A stretch of 64,000 nucleotides of DNA from Anagrus nilaparvatae (GCA_022575985.1 JAKSXM010000007.1:25360501-25424500); one strand, 5' to 3'; shown: positions 46,440-57,639, counted from the first letter of the stretch. Numbers and translations: made by a program. The notes: generated by a model not told the origin, from the sequence alone.

Positions 46440-47160
46440 TCTTGCTAAAAATTCAAACAAAACATTAGGAAAATTTAAAACATGAATATAAAAATAAAAT
46501 TAGTAGGATATAACTATATCATCCCATTTATCAAGTTACATTCACCTTGTGAATAATAATATAGAAACTACAGTATACTATTTAAAGTCTATTGTTCCTA
46601 AAGGAATAGAAAAAAATCCTTGCTCAATTTTACTCTGAACAAAGATATCTTTTGTAGAAAAAAATATTGCAGGTTCTTTATTATGTTGAGACAAGTAAAA
46701 AAATCAGCTGACCTTATAGAATAAAGCATACATAATATGTTCCATGGAGAGCTTGATGGAAAGTTATAGCGTCAATTCTCTAGGGTTTTACCTCGGGTTT
46801 TTCAAAGATTATAAAGAGTTTCCTTCTATATATTTGCCTTTAGGGATATTACGCAAGCATGTTGAAGAGAGGCCAATGAAAATGTTAAAACTTTTTATTT
46901 TTACACATTATCTCAACATCATATCAAGTCTTGGGAAATATCTAAAAAGATGTTTTTAATATTAAAATTTGACTATTTAATTTATTTGTTTAACATTAAA
47001 AAATTTTATCTGTAATTTTTATTCATACAAATTTTATACGTTTTGAAACTTTTGATACTACATACAGATCCTACCCTCATACCTGACGATGGCATCCCTC
47101 GTTTTTGATATTGACAATCGTTTTGAGAAAAGATTTACTATAGATTTTTTGCGGTTTCTT
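46440..47160. other. AT-rich noncoding DNA
   Basis: No supported gene. A 71-codon plus-strand frame (46744-46959) matches nothing I recognise and lacks flanking splice or promoter support. Confidence 0.4.
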
Positions 47161-47232
47161 GTGACGCTGAATCCGAATCCAGAATCCAGAGTTGCTGAAA
47201 AATAGGGGAACACCCTTAATCAGCAAAAACTA

Positions 47233-47384
47233 CTCACGTAAAAAAGCTTAATAAAAATAAAAGGTTATTTGGAAGATATTAAAATATACATTTTTGCTTT
47301 TTTAGGTTAGTCCGTAAGCTTACTTCAGTAAGCTCAAAATTTTTTACCCAAAATTAAGCTTAATCTTTTTGCGTGTGTAACCCT
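47233..47384. mobile_element. TAAGCTTA MITE, copy 2
   Basis: TA (47231-47232) precedes CTCACGTAAAAAAGCTTAAT, and the right end TTAATCTTTTTGCGTGTG is followed by TA. It shares TTTTTTAGGTTAGTCCGTAA and CCCAAAATTAAGCTTAATC with copy 1 at 16.6 kb. The two copies are rearranged relative to each other. Confidence 0.65.
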
Positions 47385-47499
47385 TTTTAGGGATTTTTTG
47401 CAACATTTTGAACTAAAGCTAAAATAATCAAATAAATATTATTTTTTAAAGATAAATTAACGAAGTATTGGGGTTTTTTTGATAACGTTAAAAAATTGG

Positions 47500-47622
47500 A
47501 AACTTTTAATTTTAATTTTCTTTATGTTTCAAGTCAATTGCAATCGTTTGATGAGATTAAAAAATTCCGCTGCGCAAAACGGAAATATTCTGCTTGTTGC
47601 TATCGGATTTTTTTTTCAGTGT
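47500..47622. mobile_element. Partial copy of the CCGC-rich CACTG MITE
   Basis: TTTTCTTTATGTTTCAAGTC, TTGCAATCGTTTGATGAGAT and AAATTCCGCTGCGC parallel 51345-51410. The right end is GGATTTTTTTTTCAGTG followed by TA. The left half is missing. Confidence 0.7.
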
Positions 47623-47634
47623 ATTTGATTACTG

Positions 47635-47915
47635 TATAATTAGCCTTAATAACTCAATTTTGTCTCGTCATAAAAAACACCCAATATTTTATTAATTAAT
47701 CTTGAAGAAATGACTTTAATTGGATAATTTTGGCTTCTGTTCAAAAATATTGCAAATAACTCCTAAAAAAGGGGTAATTTTTACTGATTTGAGGATATTC
47801 CTCTATTTTCCAGCTTCTGAATTCGGATTCAGCTACCTAAAAAACCTGTATAGTAGACATTTACCGTATTCGGTTCCCAATTTTAAACTAATTACCGCAT
47901 TTTGACTGGAGTAGA
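47635..47915 (+). repeat. Dispersed repeat, copy 1 (pair with 57640-57910)
   Basis: Shared landmarks in the same order are AAAAAACACCCAATATTTTA, AAAATATTGCAAATAACTCC, GGGGTAATTTTTACTGATTT, TATTTTCCAGCTTCTGAATT and TTTTGACTGGAGTAGAAATA. Similarity is weak but colinear over about 270 bp. Confidence 0.5.
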
Positions 47916-47919
47916 AATA

Positions 47920-49190
47920 CAATCACCATCCTATAATTATTAGCAATAATAATAATCCTTCTTTGAATTTTACATTTTTATCTAATTTTCATTTCTAACT
48001 TCAATTGTCATCCAATAATTTTAATTTGATAATATTACTTTTGTTATCTCCGTGTAAAACCCAGTGGGTTATAACCTGGTTGTAACCATATTGATCTATC
48101 TAAAATCTGAATAATAAACACTAAAGTGTATTTGAAACAGCTTAATATTCAAATAAAGCATATTTGTTCAGTTAAAAAAAACTTTTGCAATGAAAAAGCG
48201 AAATTCCGAAATAATTAAATCAATAAAAAAAAAAAGAAAATATTGCTAATAAAACGGAAAAGTCTCATAATTCTTTATGATGTTATTATTGTTTCCAGAA
48301 AATTTGAAATGTAAAATGGCGCCAGGATTCTAGGAGACATTTTAATCTTAACTATTTATTGATATTTTCTCATTTAAGAAAAAAATTTTATTTTAAATTC
48401 ATACTTTTTTATTATTTGTTTATTTGTAAATAAATAAAATTTCTTTTGCAAATACTAATGCGGTCATCGATAAAAAAACATATTACTATTATCATTGCTA
48501 TTATTATTATTAATAGTAAATATAAAGTATACAAACTTAATAAAAAACGTCAATATGGATTAAAAAATAATTTTTTTATTTGAAAAAATATATGTGTTTG
48601 TTTGCATTTTAACTTAATTGTATATTATTGCATTAAAGGCGGTAACGCCTGTCAAATTAGAAATAAATAAATAAAATTGTGTTTAGTTTACATTTTATTT
48701 TTTATTGCAAATTTTTAATACTACGGTAAATTGAAAAGTGATAATTTAATGAATAAATTTCAAAAATGTTAGATAGATTTTTTTTGAATATTTTTAAAAA
48801 GCAAATTTTCAAATCATCCCTCCTGGTTAAAAAAAAATATTCTGAAAGCAATAGAAATCCTGGAATCAAGACAGATTCTGAGAAGAATTTTTCGTAACGA
48901 CTTTATTGTCAGCGAATATTTCAAAAAATACTGACTTGATTTTCGGAATCCTTGGGAAATTTTACTTTAGCTCTGTTATTCAGGAAAATCTTAGACATTT
49001 CTGAAACGCTGAACATAAAAAAGAGAACAAAGTTGTAACATTTTGAGGATCCCGAAAATTGAGCCAGAACGTTTTCAACCGGTGAAAAAAATGAGGGCGA
49101 AAATTGGATCAGGAAAACTCTACCAAGAATTTTTTCAGATCTCAAAAATTTTATGTTATTTTTAACTTGCAACATGCTCATATGGAGGGG
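47920..49190. other. AT-rich noncoding DNA
   Basis: No supported feature. The minus-strand frame at 48921-49208 has no recognised domain. Confidence 0.45.
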
Positions 49191-49194
49191 TATT

Positions 49195-49800
49195 TGAAAA
49201 AAGGCCAAATTGAGGAGGGGGGAGGGTTCAAATGGACTTGAAATATTTTCAATTTAGAGACTTAGAATAATTTCGATTTAGAAATAATCTAGGTTTAGGG
49301 GGCGCCATTCACTGGTCATAATTGTCGTTGTCCGTCCGGGGCAGTTTTCCGACTCCCGAAAATCAAGTATAAGAATTTTTTGTTGCAGAATAATAAAAAC
49401 TAGTAGGTTTAAAAAACGGATACGTCAAAATTCCTAATAATTTGTTTCAAATTTGATGAAATATTAGAAGTTATTATTTGTGAAAACCGTAAATTTACCA
49501 TGAATTGCAAGATTTCATAAAATGAATTTCGGAAATTATCCCATTCTAAATTTTGACCTATTCTAATTTTACGAATCTGGAATTGATGTTTCTGCAAAAT
49601 TCATGGGCCTGTTTTCAAAAAGTCTAGATTTTAAGGTTCTGAGAATTGACCTAGATGGACAACGACAGTTATGACCAGTGAATTGCGCCCGGTTTAGGGA
49701 CTTAAAATAATTAGGGATTACAAGTTAAAACTTTTATAAGTGAAGATATTCAACGCTCATTGGTCGTGTGAACAAATGTACCAGTTATAAGCTTTTTCTG
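49195..49800 (-). repeat. Composite dispersed repeat with minisatellite, copy 2
   Basis: In inverse orientation to 33988-34375 it shows AAGCTTATAACTGGTACATT at the high-coordinate end, a spacer, the minisatellite phrase (CCCTAATTATTTTAAGTCCC; AAATTATTCTAAGTCTCTAA near 49250) and a G-rich block near 49215 (GAGGAGGGGGGAGGGTTC). It is split by the 49300-49690 MITE. Confidence 0.6.
49300..49690. mobile_element. MITE with 8-bp target duplication
   Basis: The left end GGGCGCCATTCACTGGTCAT and the inverse of the right end GGGCGCAATTCACTGGTCAT match over more than 30 bp, continuing AATTGTCGTTGTCC / AACTGTCGTTGTCC. GGTTTAGG directly precedes (49292-49299) and follows (49691-49698) the element, a clean 8-bp duplication of minisatellite sequence. 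An 8-bp target fits hAT, P or Merlin-type transposases; the terminus does not settle which. 391 bp with no transposase frame. Confidence 0.88.
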
Positions 49801-49879
49801 TACTACGGCCCGAAAGTACGTATTTCTAGGATGCTGCGCGTCCGGTAAAGACGTATTTTCTTGCCACAGTCGCAGAAAA

Positions 49880-50030
49880 ATTTTGTACAATCCTCAGCCA
49901 TAAACAAAGAATGACCCAAATCGCAGTTTACCATCCTCGGCTTGGCCTCGGAAGGTAATTTACGTGCGATTTGGGCCATTCTTTATTTTTCTGGCCTAGG
50001 ACCGTAATATACTATTTTTAACCAGGAACG
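49880..50030 (+). repeat. Hairpin repeat, copy 2
   Basis: CCCAAATCGCA (49915-49925) pairs with TGCGATTTGGG (49965-49975) across CCTCGGCTTGGCCTCGG, itself a smaller palindrome. The flank GTAATATACTATTTTTAACC parallels AAAATGTACTATTTT in the other copies. Relative to copies 1 and 3, the fifth stem pair is changed on both strands (G:C to A:T), so pairing is kept. Confidence 0.85.
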
Positions 50031-50034
50031 TATG

Positions 50035-51130
50035 TTTCTTTAATTTTTTGTTTTTAAAATATTTGTCTATGCAAAAGAACAATAAATTTAAATTTGATTT
50101 GAATTAGTACAGAAAAATTTTCAGTAAAAAAATGTATTCTAAATCATCGCTTACACTTTCCGAAAGAATTGAGACTAAAAAGTTTGCTTGGAAAGTTTTT
50201 TGTACGTACACACTACTTAAGTGTACTAAATAAGTCAACATAGATTTCGATGTTGGTATAAGCTTCGGTAAAAAAGTTTTGAATGCTTTCACAGTAAATT
50301 AGACATAAAATAATAATATGCTGAAAGCAACTGTCGTACATATATTTTATAAAAAATTAAGCTTGTATTCGTTTGAATTTTCATAAATTATAAATTTTTA
50401 AAAATTATATCACGCATTTTATTGAAAATAGTGGTTTTAATAAAAATAAAACTTATAAATACGTCATAATATTGAAATATATACTTTAATAAATGAAAGC
50501 ATGAAATACGTATAAAATAATGATTAATAAAAAATTAAAAATAATAGAGAAAATATTTTTAAAATTATTGTATATCGCATTAATTCTGCTTGATAAACGA
50601 CTGCCAATAACAGAAAAAGAAAAAAATAAAAAATATATACAATTTTTTATAAATGAACGACCTTACAGGAAAGCAAGTTGAAAGCTTGCAAGGTAAGCTA
50701 AAATATATATGGACGATTCTTTTAACTCACTAATTGTGGAAATCATTTTTATAAAAGATAGAAATAGAAATTGGAAAATGCAGTTAAACTCATATACGCA
50801 TAACTAAGTTACACCGAGAAAGTTTGGAGATGATCTACATTAAAAAGATTAAAATTTAGCCAATTTCTCCTTCATACAAAAATTTATGCATGTTTGAAAA
50901 CAATCCGTAATTTTAACTTTAAATTAACTTTACTTTACTTTAAAACTAACATACAACAGACAAGTATTTGCCAATCACGAGCTTAAAAACAAAAAAATTT
51001 AAATGTTACTGTTGAATTTATTAATATAACCTAGCTATTATGACATTACAATAAAAGTCTGGTTTAGCTTTTAATTTTATTTCCTTAATGATTAAATTCG
51101 ATGAAAACACAATTTATTACATATAGCAAC
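50035..51130. other. AT-rich noncoding DNA
   Basis: No gene recognised. TTACACCGAGAAAG near 50810 resembles a MITE end but lacks a partner. Confidence 0.5.
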
Positions 51131-51132
51131 CA

Positions 51133-51496
51133 TTTATACACTGAAAAAAAAATCCGCTTGCGGCTAGCGGAATTCCGCTTGTGGCTAGCGGAATTTTTTT
51201 TTCTTTGCAAACAATTGCAAATGACTTGAAACGTAAAGAAAATTAAAAAAAAAACATTTTTTCTTTTCTTTTTCCAAAATTTTCTCAAATCTCGTCATAC
51301 CGAAATACGCATATCCCAAGTAAGCGGGAAAAAATTTTTTTTTAAATTTTCTTTACGTTTCAAGTCATTTGCAATCGTTTGACGAGAAAAAAAATTCCGC
51401 TTGCTACAAGCGGAATTCCGCTTGCGGTAAGCGGAAATCCGCTTGCGGCAAACGGAATTATTCCGCTTGCCGCAAGCGGATTTTTTTTTCAGTGTA
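51133..51496. mobile_element. CACTG MITE with repeated CCGCTTGCGG palindromes
   Basis: TA precedes CACTGAAAAAAAAATCCGCT, and the right end AGCGGATTTTTTTTTCAGTG is followed by TA. Near both ends the units TCCGCTTGCGGCTAGCGGAA recur in tandem and in inverse (about two on the left, five on the right). Inside, CTTTGCAAACAATTGCAAAT with GACTTGAAACGTAAAGAAAA on the left is mirrored by TTTCTTTACGTTTCAAGTC on the right. Partial relatives occur at 47500-47622 and 53226-53285. Confidence 0.85.
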
Positions 51497-51499
51497 GAG

Positions 51500-52240
51500 C
51501 ATTATCAATCATATTCTTTGCCTTCCTACATTAAATTTGAAAAGAGCTTAAATTCTGGGTACATTAACAAAGAATCAGCCATATATAAAAACATAAATAA
51601 ATTACACACATAGAAAATGAGATAGTTGCTTTTTAAACCTGTACTTGTACTATTGTACATAGATGCGCATCATGATTGACAAACGAAGTTTATATTTGTT
51701 GACCATGTCGACAATAATACGTGCGGAAGAACAAGCCACTCAACGTGACAAAGAAAGAATATGAAACTATTCTGATATGTAACGAGAAATCATGAGAAAG
51801 CTTCGTATATTATATATTTATTTCTCTTCAACTTTATAGCCTCGTTTACTACAGCACAAGAATACACAATAGTTGTCGATTTTCAGTACATCCTGTGAAT
51901 AAAGAATACCAACTTCTATTTTCCAGACGCATTGTTTATTCAAAAAACTTTTTTTTTTTTCATGATTTTAAAATATTAATTGTATTTTACTTTATTTTTT
52001 TATAAAATATTTGTTTATTTAATAAATTTTACAATACTTACTACCTAAAAGCCAGAATGTAGAAATTTTTTATCATAAGCTTATCAATTTTCCTGCCAAA
52101 ACGCCTAATCATTTAAAAAATTGTGAATAATAGGCTATTTCATAGATTTCCTTTACTAAATTTCTAATTTTGTTCAGTAATAGCAGAGAATTCAAATCAG
52201 ACATATATTTTCCAAAGGTATAGGGACATATATTATTGGC
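51500..52240. other. AT-rich noncoding DNA
   Basis: No feature could be supported. Confidence 0.5.
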
Positions 52241-52245
52241 TCTCT

Positions 52246-52583
52246 GGGGTCTTATGATGAACAGGATATGGGAATTTATACGAGTTGTATATCAATATAA
52301 CAGCATAGCCAAAAAAATTCATAAATAGAAATAAACTCAAAATATATCCTCTATTTATCTTCTTATTGGCAAAATTGTTTTAAAATTTATTTGTTTTTAG
52401 TATCAATAACATTTTTTATATATATTAATATCTTTTTGACTCTTTTTCAGTATTTTGTGTAAAAATTAAAAATATAAATACACAAAAATTTGTATAGAAA
52501 TAGGATATATCCTATACGTTTATGTATAACCTCTGCATACATATCCTATAGACTTGCATATCGTCTGTTCATCATAAGACCCC
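52246..52583. mobile_element. Foldback MITE with GGGGTCTTATGATGAACAG ends
   Basis: The left end GGGGTCTTATGATGAACAG is repeated exactly in inverse at 52564-52583 (CTGTTCATCATAAGACCCC). Subterminal GGATATG motifs are also mirrored. Flanks share only CTG, so the target duplication is unclear. Interior AT-rich with no coding capacity. Confidence 0.78.
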
Positions 52584-53225
52584 TGGAGTAATACTGATCT
52601 CCCTTGTGTACATTGAAAAATAATGCACTTCCAACTTACTACCTAATTGGACGTTTTAGACGTGTCGTGTCAATATATGAATAATATTTTTACGAACTTA
52701 ATACGAGTGTTCTGAGGAAGTTCATAAACAATAAAGAATTTTAGAAAAATTGGAGCTTGTACAGAATTTTTGACGCCTATATGAAACCTACTTACATAAA
52801 AAATTGTAATTCTGGCAGCAGTTTTAAAATTCACCATTATTGACCAAATGGGTATTCGATTTATTTACTTTGGGCATTAAAGAAATAGATTAAATATATG
52901 TTCAAGAAATTAAATTTGCACTTACAAAGAGAGTTCAATATATTCTGTTCACCAAATCTCATCAAATAATTATAGATCAGATTATTATGTAGAAAAAACG
53001 AAAGATCCTCTGTTCATGCCAATAAGCATTCTGTGCTTAAAATCGCAGCGCGTTGTTTCATCAGTAAGTCTTTATTTTATATATATATATATAAACAATT
53101 TTTATATATATACAACGCAGTTTACGAGAGGTTTACGAGGTTTAAAAAGAGACTAAAATAATTTAAGACCAATCGGAACCCTGACCGGAACTGGTTCGGT
53201 TAAATTATAAGTTGGCAGCGTTACA

Positions 53226-53285
53226 CTGCAAAAAAAATCGGTTTCCCGCTACCGGATTTCCGGTTGGGGCAAGCGGATTTTTTTT
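53226..53285. mobile_element. Left-end fragment of a CACTG MITE
   Basis: TTACACTGCAAAAAAAATCG followed by GGATTTCCGGTTGGGGCAAG resembles the left end and palindromic units of the 51.1 kb element. No right end follows. Confidence 0.5.
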
Positions 53286-53289
53286 TATA

Positions 53290-55305
53290 TTAAATTTCTG
53301 TAAATGATATAAACCCTAAGGAAAAATTAACAATAAAATTTTTCTTTTTGGTCTAAAAATTTTTCTAAAAAGTCCCACCATGCCGCGGTTCTTGCATTTT
53401 ATACAGATTTTATATATCAGTGAAACTAATTTGGTGTTCCAAATGAAGTGAACTCCCCTTGTAAATTTTATTCATATAGATTTTTTAATTTTTAAAGCTT
53501 GGTAAAATAAAAATATTATATTAAAAAAATAAAAATGAAAATCCTAATAATACTGGTTGACTCGCTGGTTGATTTTATCTTAAGATTACATCAGATTATA
53601 TAAAATTCAATATTAAATCGGATTTTATTCAGATTTTCAAAATCGTATTAGATATGCACTTTTATATGAAATATTACGTTGAATATTTCTTTGAAATTTC
53701 CAAGAATTTTTACTTCTTAAAAATACATTTTTAAGTTCACAAGGTGAGTCCGGGCACTTTAGAAAATCGTCGAGAAAATAAAATTACACATTGAATAAGA
53801 AATGAAAAATTGTTAACCTTTATAAACCCTTTACCTTTATAAAACATCAACCTTCATAAGAGATTTCCAAAACCCAGAACTTTTTAACTTCAATTTCATG
53901 TAGGGTAAGATTTCTAACGGATTATTGGCGCTGTAATCTTATTTCTTAAACTATGAAATCTAAATACTTTAAATTATGAGGAAAGTATCCGTTTTTTATT
54001 TTATTATTTTTTGAAAATAAAAATATTAAATAAAAATCAGACAATCAATACTCGGTTTATAAGCCTCGCAAGTAAATAAGTATGAATTTTGATTATTAAT
54101 TAATTTTTCTTAATTCGGCATACTTAAGACCCATTTATGTTAAATATATTGACTAATTTTCATAAAAATTGCCAATATTAAAATTTTAATGATAATAGTA
54201 CAACATTTTTTTGTTTTAAAAAACCTAAATATCTGATTTATATTATAAAATGTAATTTTGGAAGCGATTTCATAATTGGTAAATTTTTATAAAATTACAT
54301 TCTCATGCCCGAATTCTGAATCTTAAATCCAGATTATTCTACTTACAAATTATTGTTCCCCAGACAGTCCCCAAACGTTTTCCTGAAATCCTGGACTCAC
54401 CTTGTTAGTAAATCATATAAAACTACTTAAAAAAAAAAATCGAAAAAAAATCACGTGAAAATTTATTTATATACAAAAAAATATTTACATTATCATATGA
54501 ATAAGTAAGTAATAAATAAATTGAAAATTTTTTCGATATACTTTACAAAATAAAATTATTCTACATAAATCTTATAAATAAATAAAAATATGTAAACCAT
54601 ATAAGTATTCAGAGAATCATAAAATAGATAAAAAAAAAGAAGGAAAAAAATTCAGGGGTATAGTTGAGTATAAAACGCAACGCTATATCGATCTTTATAG
54701 TAGGTCGGAAATTCACGAGGAAATTCACTGCCTACGCAAAAATAGAGCGTTTTTACACCTTCCATTTTTGTATTCCCTGGTAAACGAAATTGCAATCAAT
54801 GTTCTCGATAACGATTGAATTAATGTGCTGTATCTTAGCTGCTTGCTAATATTAGTTATTTTTGGGATAATTTATAGGTTTGAAATTTATTAATTATAAA
54901 GCCAATTCAATGGCATTTATAAAATATCTGATTAGCTAGTATGAGATTAACTTTTAATAATCGATGTAATTATACCATATATATAAAACTTAATTTTTTA
55001 TATTAACTATAGGGGAAAAGCCTCTGCGCGCCAACCCCCAAATCATTTCATATTTAATCACACTAAAACTGGCTTTCCGTTAATAAAAACTTTTATACAG
55101 TAAGATGTAGATTGCAAATTTTTCCATAATTTTCATAAACCATTATTATTTTTATTTTCAAAATTTATTTCAAGAAAAAAATATTATATTGAATACAAAT
55201 ATTGACAAACGAAAATCCAATTTATCCAGCTTATTTTTTCTAAAGTAATAAAAGATCAGGTTTTTACAGCTTTTAGCATGAAATATGAGTTGGTTAAGCT
55301 GGTTT
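53290..55305. other. AT-rich noncoding DNA
   Basis: No gene or element identified, apart from moderate-complexity sequence near 54650-54800. Confidence 0.5.
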
Positions 55306-55309
55306 ATTC

Positions 55310-55530
55310 TTTGCGGCCTAAAGCCTAAACTACATAACTGCGAAAATATAAACCGCAAGTGCGAGTGAATTCGCAAAAAAAATTTCAGTTTTGTCAAGTC
55401 AATTCTCATAGTTTGCACTTAATTTTCATTCAGAGAAAAATAAATACTACTCGTGTTAAGTTAGTATGAGAAAGGTGTTAACTCAACTGAATTTTTTTTG
55501 CGATTTTACTTGCGCTTGCAGGGCCTAAGG
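55310..55530. mobile_element. Foldback MITE 1 of the GC-rich cluster
   Basis: CCTAAACTACATAACTGCGA, AACCGCAAGTGCGAG and TCGCAAAAAAAATTTCAGTT on the left are mirrored by AACTGAATTTTTTTTGCGAT and ACTTGCGCTTGCAG on the right. The outer right end is lost against MITE 2. Confidence 0.6.
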
Positions 55531-55535
55531 CCTAA

Positions 55536-55707
55536 GGCCCCATCTACAAAAGCCGCAAATGGAGGCGCAATCGCAAGTGCAATTGCGGCGCAATGCGCAG
55601 AGGAAGATTTTGTGTATTTCGAGTTACGCAGAAGACGAAATTGGTTTCTGCGGATTGCGTTGCGCTCACGCTTGCGACCCCATTTTGCGGCTTTTGTAGA
55701 TGGGGCC
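55536..55707. mobile_element. Foldback MITE 2 (PIF/Harbinger-like)
   Basis: GGCCCCATCTACAAAAGCCG opens the element and its exact inverse closes it. TAA lies immediately outside both ends, matching the 3-bp TWA targets of PIF/Harbinger transposons. Inner arms carry GCAATCGCAAGTGC / GCGCAATGCGCAG and inverses. Short frames across it are by-products of its GC-rich composition. Confidence 0.75.
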
Positions 55708-55928
55708 TAAACTACATAGCTGTAAAATTGCTCGATAAATCGCAAGCGCAAGCAAAATCGTGAAAAAATTTTCGGTGCAGATAACATTTATGTATTTGTT
55801 CTATGAAATCTAGTCGTTAGTATTACAGAATAAATAAATAAATGTTGGCTGCACTTAAAATTTTTTCGCGGCTTTGCTTGTGCTTGCGGTTTACAGAGCA
55901 TTTTCGCGGTTATGTAGATTAGATCGCA
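55708..55928. mobile_element. Foldback MITE 3 of the GC-rich cluster
   Basis: CTACATAGCTGTAAAATTGC, CGCAAGCGCAAGCAAAATCG and TGAAAAAATTTTCGGTGCAG are mirrored by TGCACTTAAAATTTTTTCGC, GGCTTTGCTTGTGCTTGCGG and GCATTTTCGCGGTTATGTAG. It shares its terminal phrase with MITE 1 and abuts MITE 2. Confidence 0.68.
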
Positions 55929-56068
55929 AGGTAATGGTGCCAACTGAAACTACATAATAAATTAAAATAAGTATGTGTATTTATTATATGTAAAGTTAGC
56001 ATCCCTGAATTACGAACCTCTTTTGTCGTACCGCAAGAGTTAACCAGTTGATTGTAGAATGTGTCTAA

Positions 56069-56215
56069 GGCTGATTCTACAAACGTTGTAAATAAAGGTA
56101 GCAACTGCAAGTGCAACAGAACCGCAATGCGCACAACACGATTTTTCGTCTCTGCGCATTGCGTTACAGCTGCGCATCCGGTTGCGACTCCCTTTTATGA
56201 CATTTGTAGAAGCAG
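56069..56215. mobile_element. Foldback MITE 4 of the GC-rich cluster
   Basis: TAA precedes GGCTGATTCTACAAACGTTG. The inverse phrase with CATTTGTAGAAGCAGAG closes it, and CCGCAATGCGCACAAC pairs with CTGCGCATTGCG inside. The right flank has lost a clear target copy. Confidence 0.6.
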
Positions 56216-56279
56216 AGAGCGCTTATGTAGAAAGAATGACTAGCTTTGCTCTACTCTACGTATACGCCCTTTGCTGGAA

Positions 56280-56405
56280 AAATGAATTTCATGCGCACAA
56301 CGCAACACGCATGCGTACAAATCAAAATAGTGTTGTGCGCATGCGTGTTGTGTTGTGCGCATTGCGTTGCGGTTGCGACCCCCATTTACGGCGTTTGTAG
56401 AACCA
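56280..56405. mobile_element. Foldback MITE 5, partial
   Basis: ATGCGCACAACGCAACACGC and GTGTTGTGCGCATGCGTGTT pair closely around a short loop. The right side continues through GCATTGCGTTGCGGTTGCGA to a terminal ACGGCGTTTGTAGAACCACC, but the matching outer left end is gone. Confidence 0.55.
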
Positions 56406-56463
56406 CCCACAAAATCTTCTGTGCATTGCGTTGAGCTTGCGTTTGTGGTGCGCCTCAGTTTTA

Positions 56464-56599
56464 GGGTAGTTCTACAAACGCCGTAAAAGAGGGTCGTAAC
56501 CGCAAGCGCAGCCGCAACGCAATGCGCACAATCAAAAATCATGTTGTGCGCATTGCGTTGCGGTTGTTACTCCTATTCACGGCGTTTGTAGAATCAGCC
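56464..56599. mobile_element. Foldback MITE 6 (PIF/Harbinger-like)
   Basis: TTA (56461-56463) precedes GGGTAGTTCTACAAACGCCG, and the inverse CGGCGTTTGTAGAATCAGCC is followed by TTA (56600-56602). Inside, GCAACGCAATGCGCACAA pairs with TTGTGCGCATTGCGTTGC around a 12-nt loop. This is the cleanest unit of the cluster. GGCTCCATCTACAGAAGCCG at 56603 starts yet another unit without a detected right end. Confidence 0.82.
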
Positions 56600-56649
56600 T
56601 TAGGCTCCATCTACAGAAGCCGTAAAATTCATAACTTCACGCGTTGCCC

Positions 56650-57635
56650 ACGGCTATACACACGCAGAAATATACGGACATAAAGATAAACGTTGTTTTT
56701 CCATGCTATTTCTCTGTAAACAGCCTTAAAATTAGTAAACTTTCGTAAAACCAATGTAAAAACTCTTCAGCCCAGCAGAGTACTATAAATCCCCTTTCTC
56801 CTTTCATTTAATAAAAAAACCGTGATAAATATTAATAAAATTTTAATATATATACTTATAATGATTATAAATCAGTTTTATTTTATATTATTAATAACCA
56901 AGAACAATAAAATTCATAAATTAATTAAATTTTAGTTTTAAAAAAAAAATTAATTTTTTAATATTTAGAGCAAAAAAGTGTTACATGCTGGATTTTAGTA
57001 TTATTTGCGTGTTTACCAGTCATTTGTAATGATAATAAAATATATATACATGTATATATATATATATGATATGTTGTTGTCTGGATATTTATATCCTTGA
57101 AGATATTTTTTTATTCTATTCTTTTTAATTAACTGAAAAAATATATAATGTAATAGAAAAAAATATTTAGGTCAAAATTTTTTTAAATCCAAATATTAAA
57201 GGAAATCTGGAAAAATATACTCTTTTTTGCAACTTCGTTAATTTTTTGATGTAGGGAACTTTTCCATAAATCGAAAATAAAAAATTCCCCCACGGTTACA
57301 ATTCCTCCACCTTCTTATTTACTACGCAACAATGCCAAAGAAGTCCACTTTTATGTCAGAAAAGTTATGAAATGATTCAAAAATAAAATGTAATGACTTT
57401 TTATATTATTATTCGACTGTATATTTGTATCTATGTCTGTAAATAAATTTAAAAATTCTTTACTCTGAAAAAAGGTCACTAATAAAAATTGTTATTTAAA
57501 ATGCAATGACGTTTTTTTCTTTTTTTTTAATTCAGGGATAGTTTTAATTCATTTTTATCCCCTAGGGTTCATTAAACTATAAAAAGTTTAAAATACGGTA
57601 AAACATTATCAAATACATGGTAAAAAAAAGAAAAG
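56650..57635. other. AT-rich noncoding DNA
   Basis: No gene found; includes (TA)n near 57040-57068. Confidence 0.5.
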
Positions 57636-57639
57636 AAAA

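Larger units (their letters stand above)
47164..47850. mobile_element. Large foldback containing two nested MITEs
   Basis: The left arm starts GCTGAATCCGAATCCAGAAT and runs through AAAATAGGGGAACACCC and AATCAGCAAAAACTAC. The right arm (about 47768-47850) is its inverse (GGGGTAATTTTTACTGATTT ... TGAATTCGGATTCAGC). Arms are about 75 bp at moderate identity. Between them sit the 47233-47384 MITE and a CACTG-type right end at about 47500-47622. Its right half also resembles 57640-57910. Confidence 0.5.

Noticed and set aside
46744..46959. 71-codon plus-strand frame with fairly balanced codon content
   Set aside because: No recognisable family, no splice or promoter context, and length within chance expectation.
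55498..56542. Several overlapping 60-100 codon frames on both strands
   Set aside because: They are by-products of the GC-rich palindromic MITEs; Arg/Ala/Cys-rich translations mirror the repeated GCGCAATGCGCA motifs.
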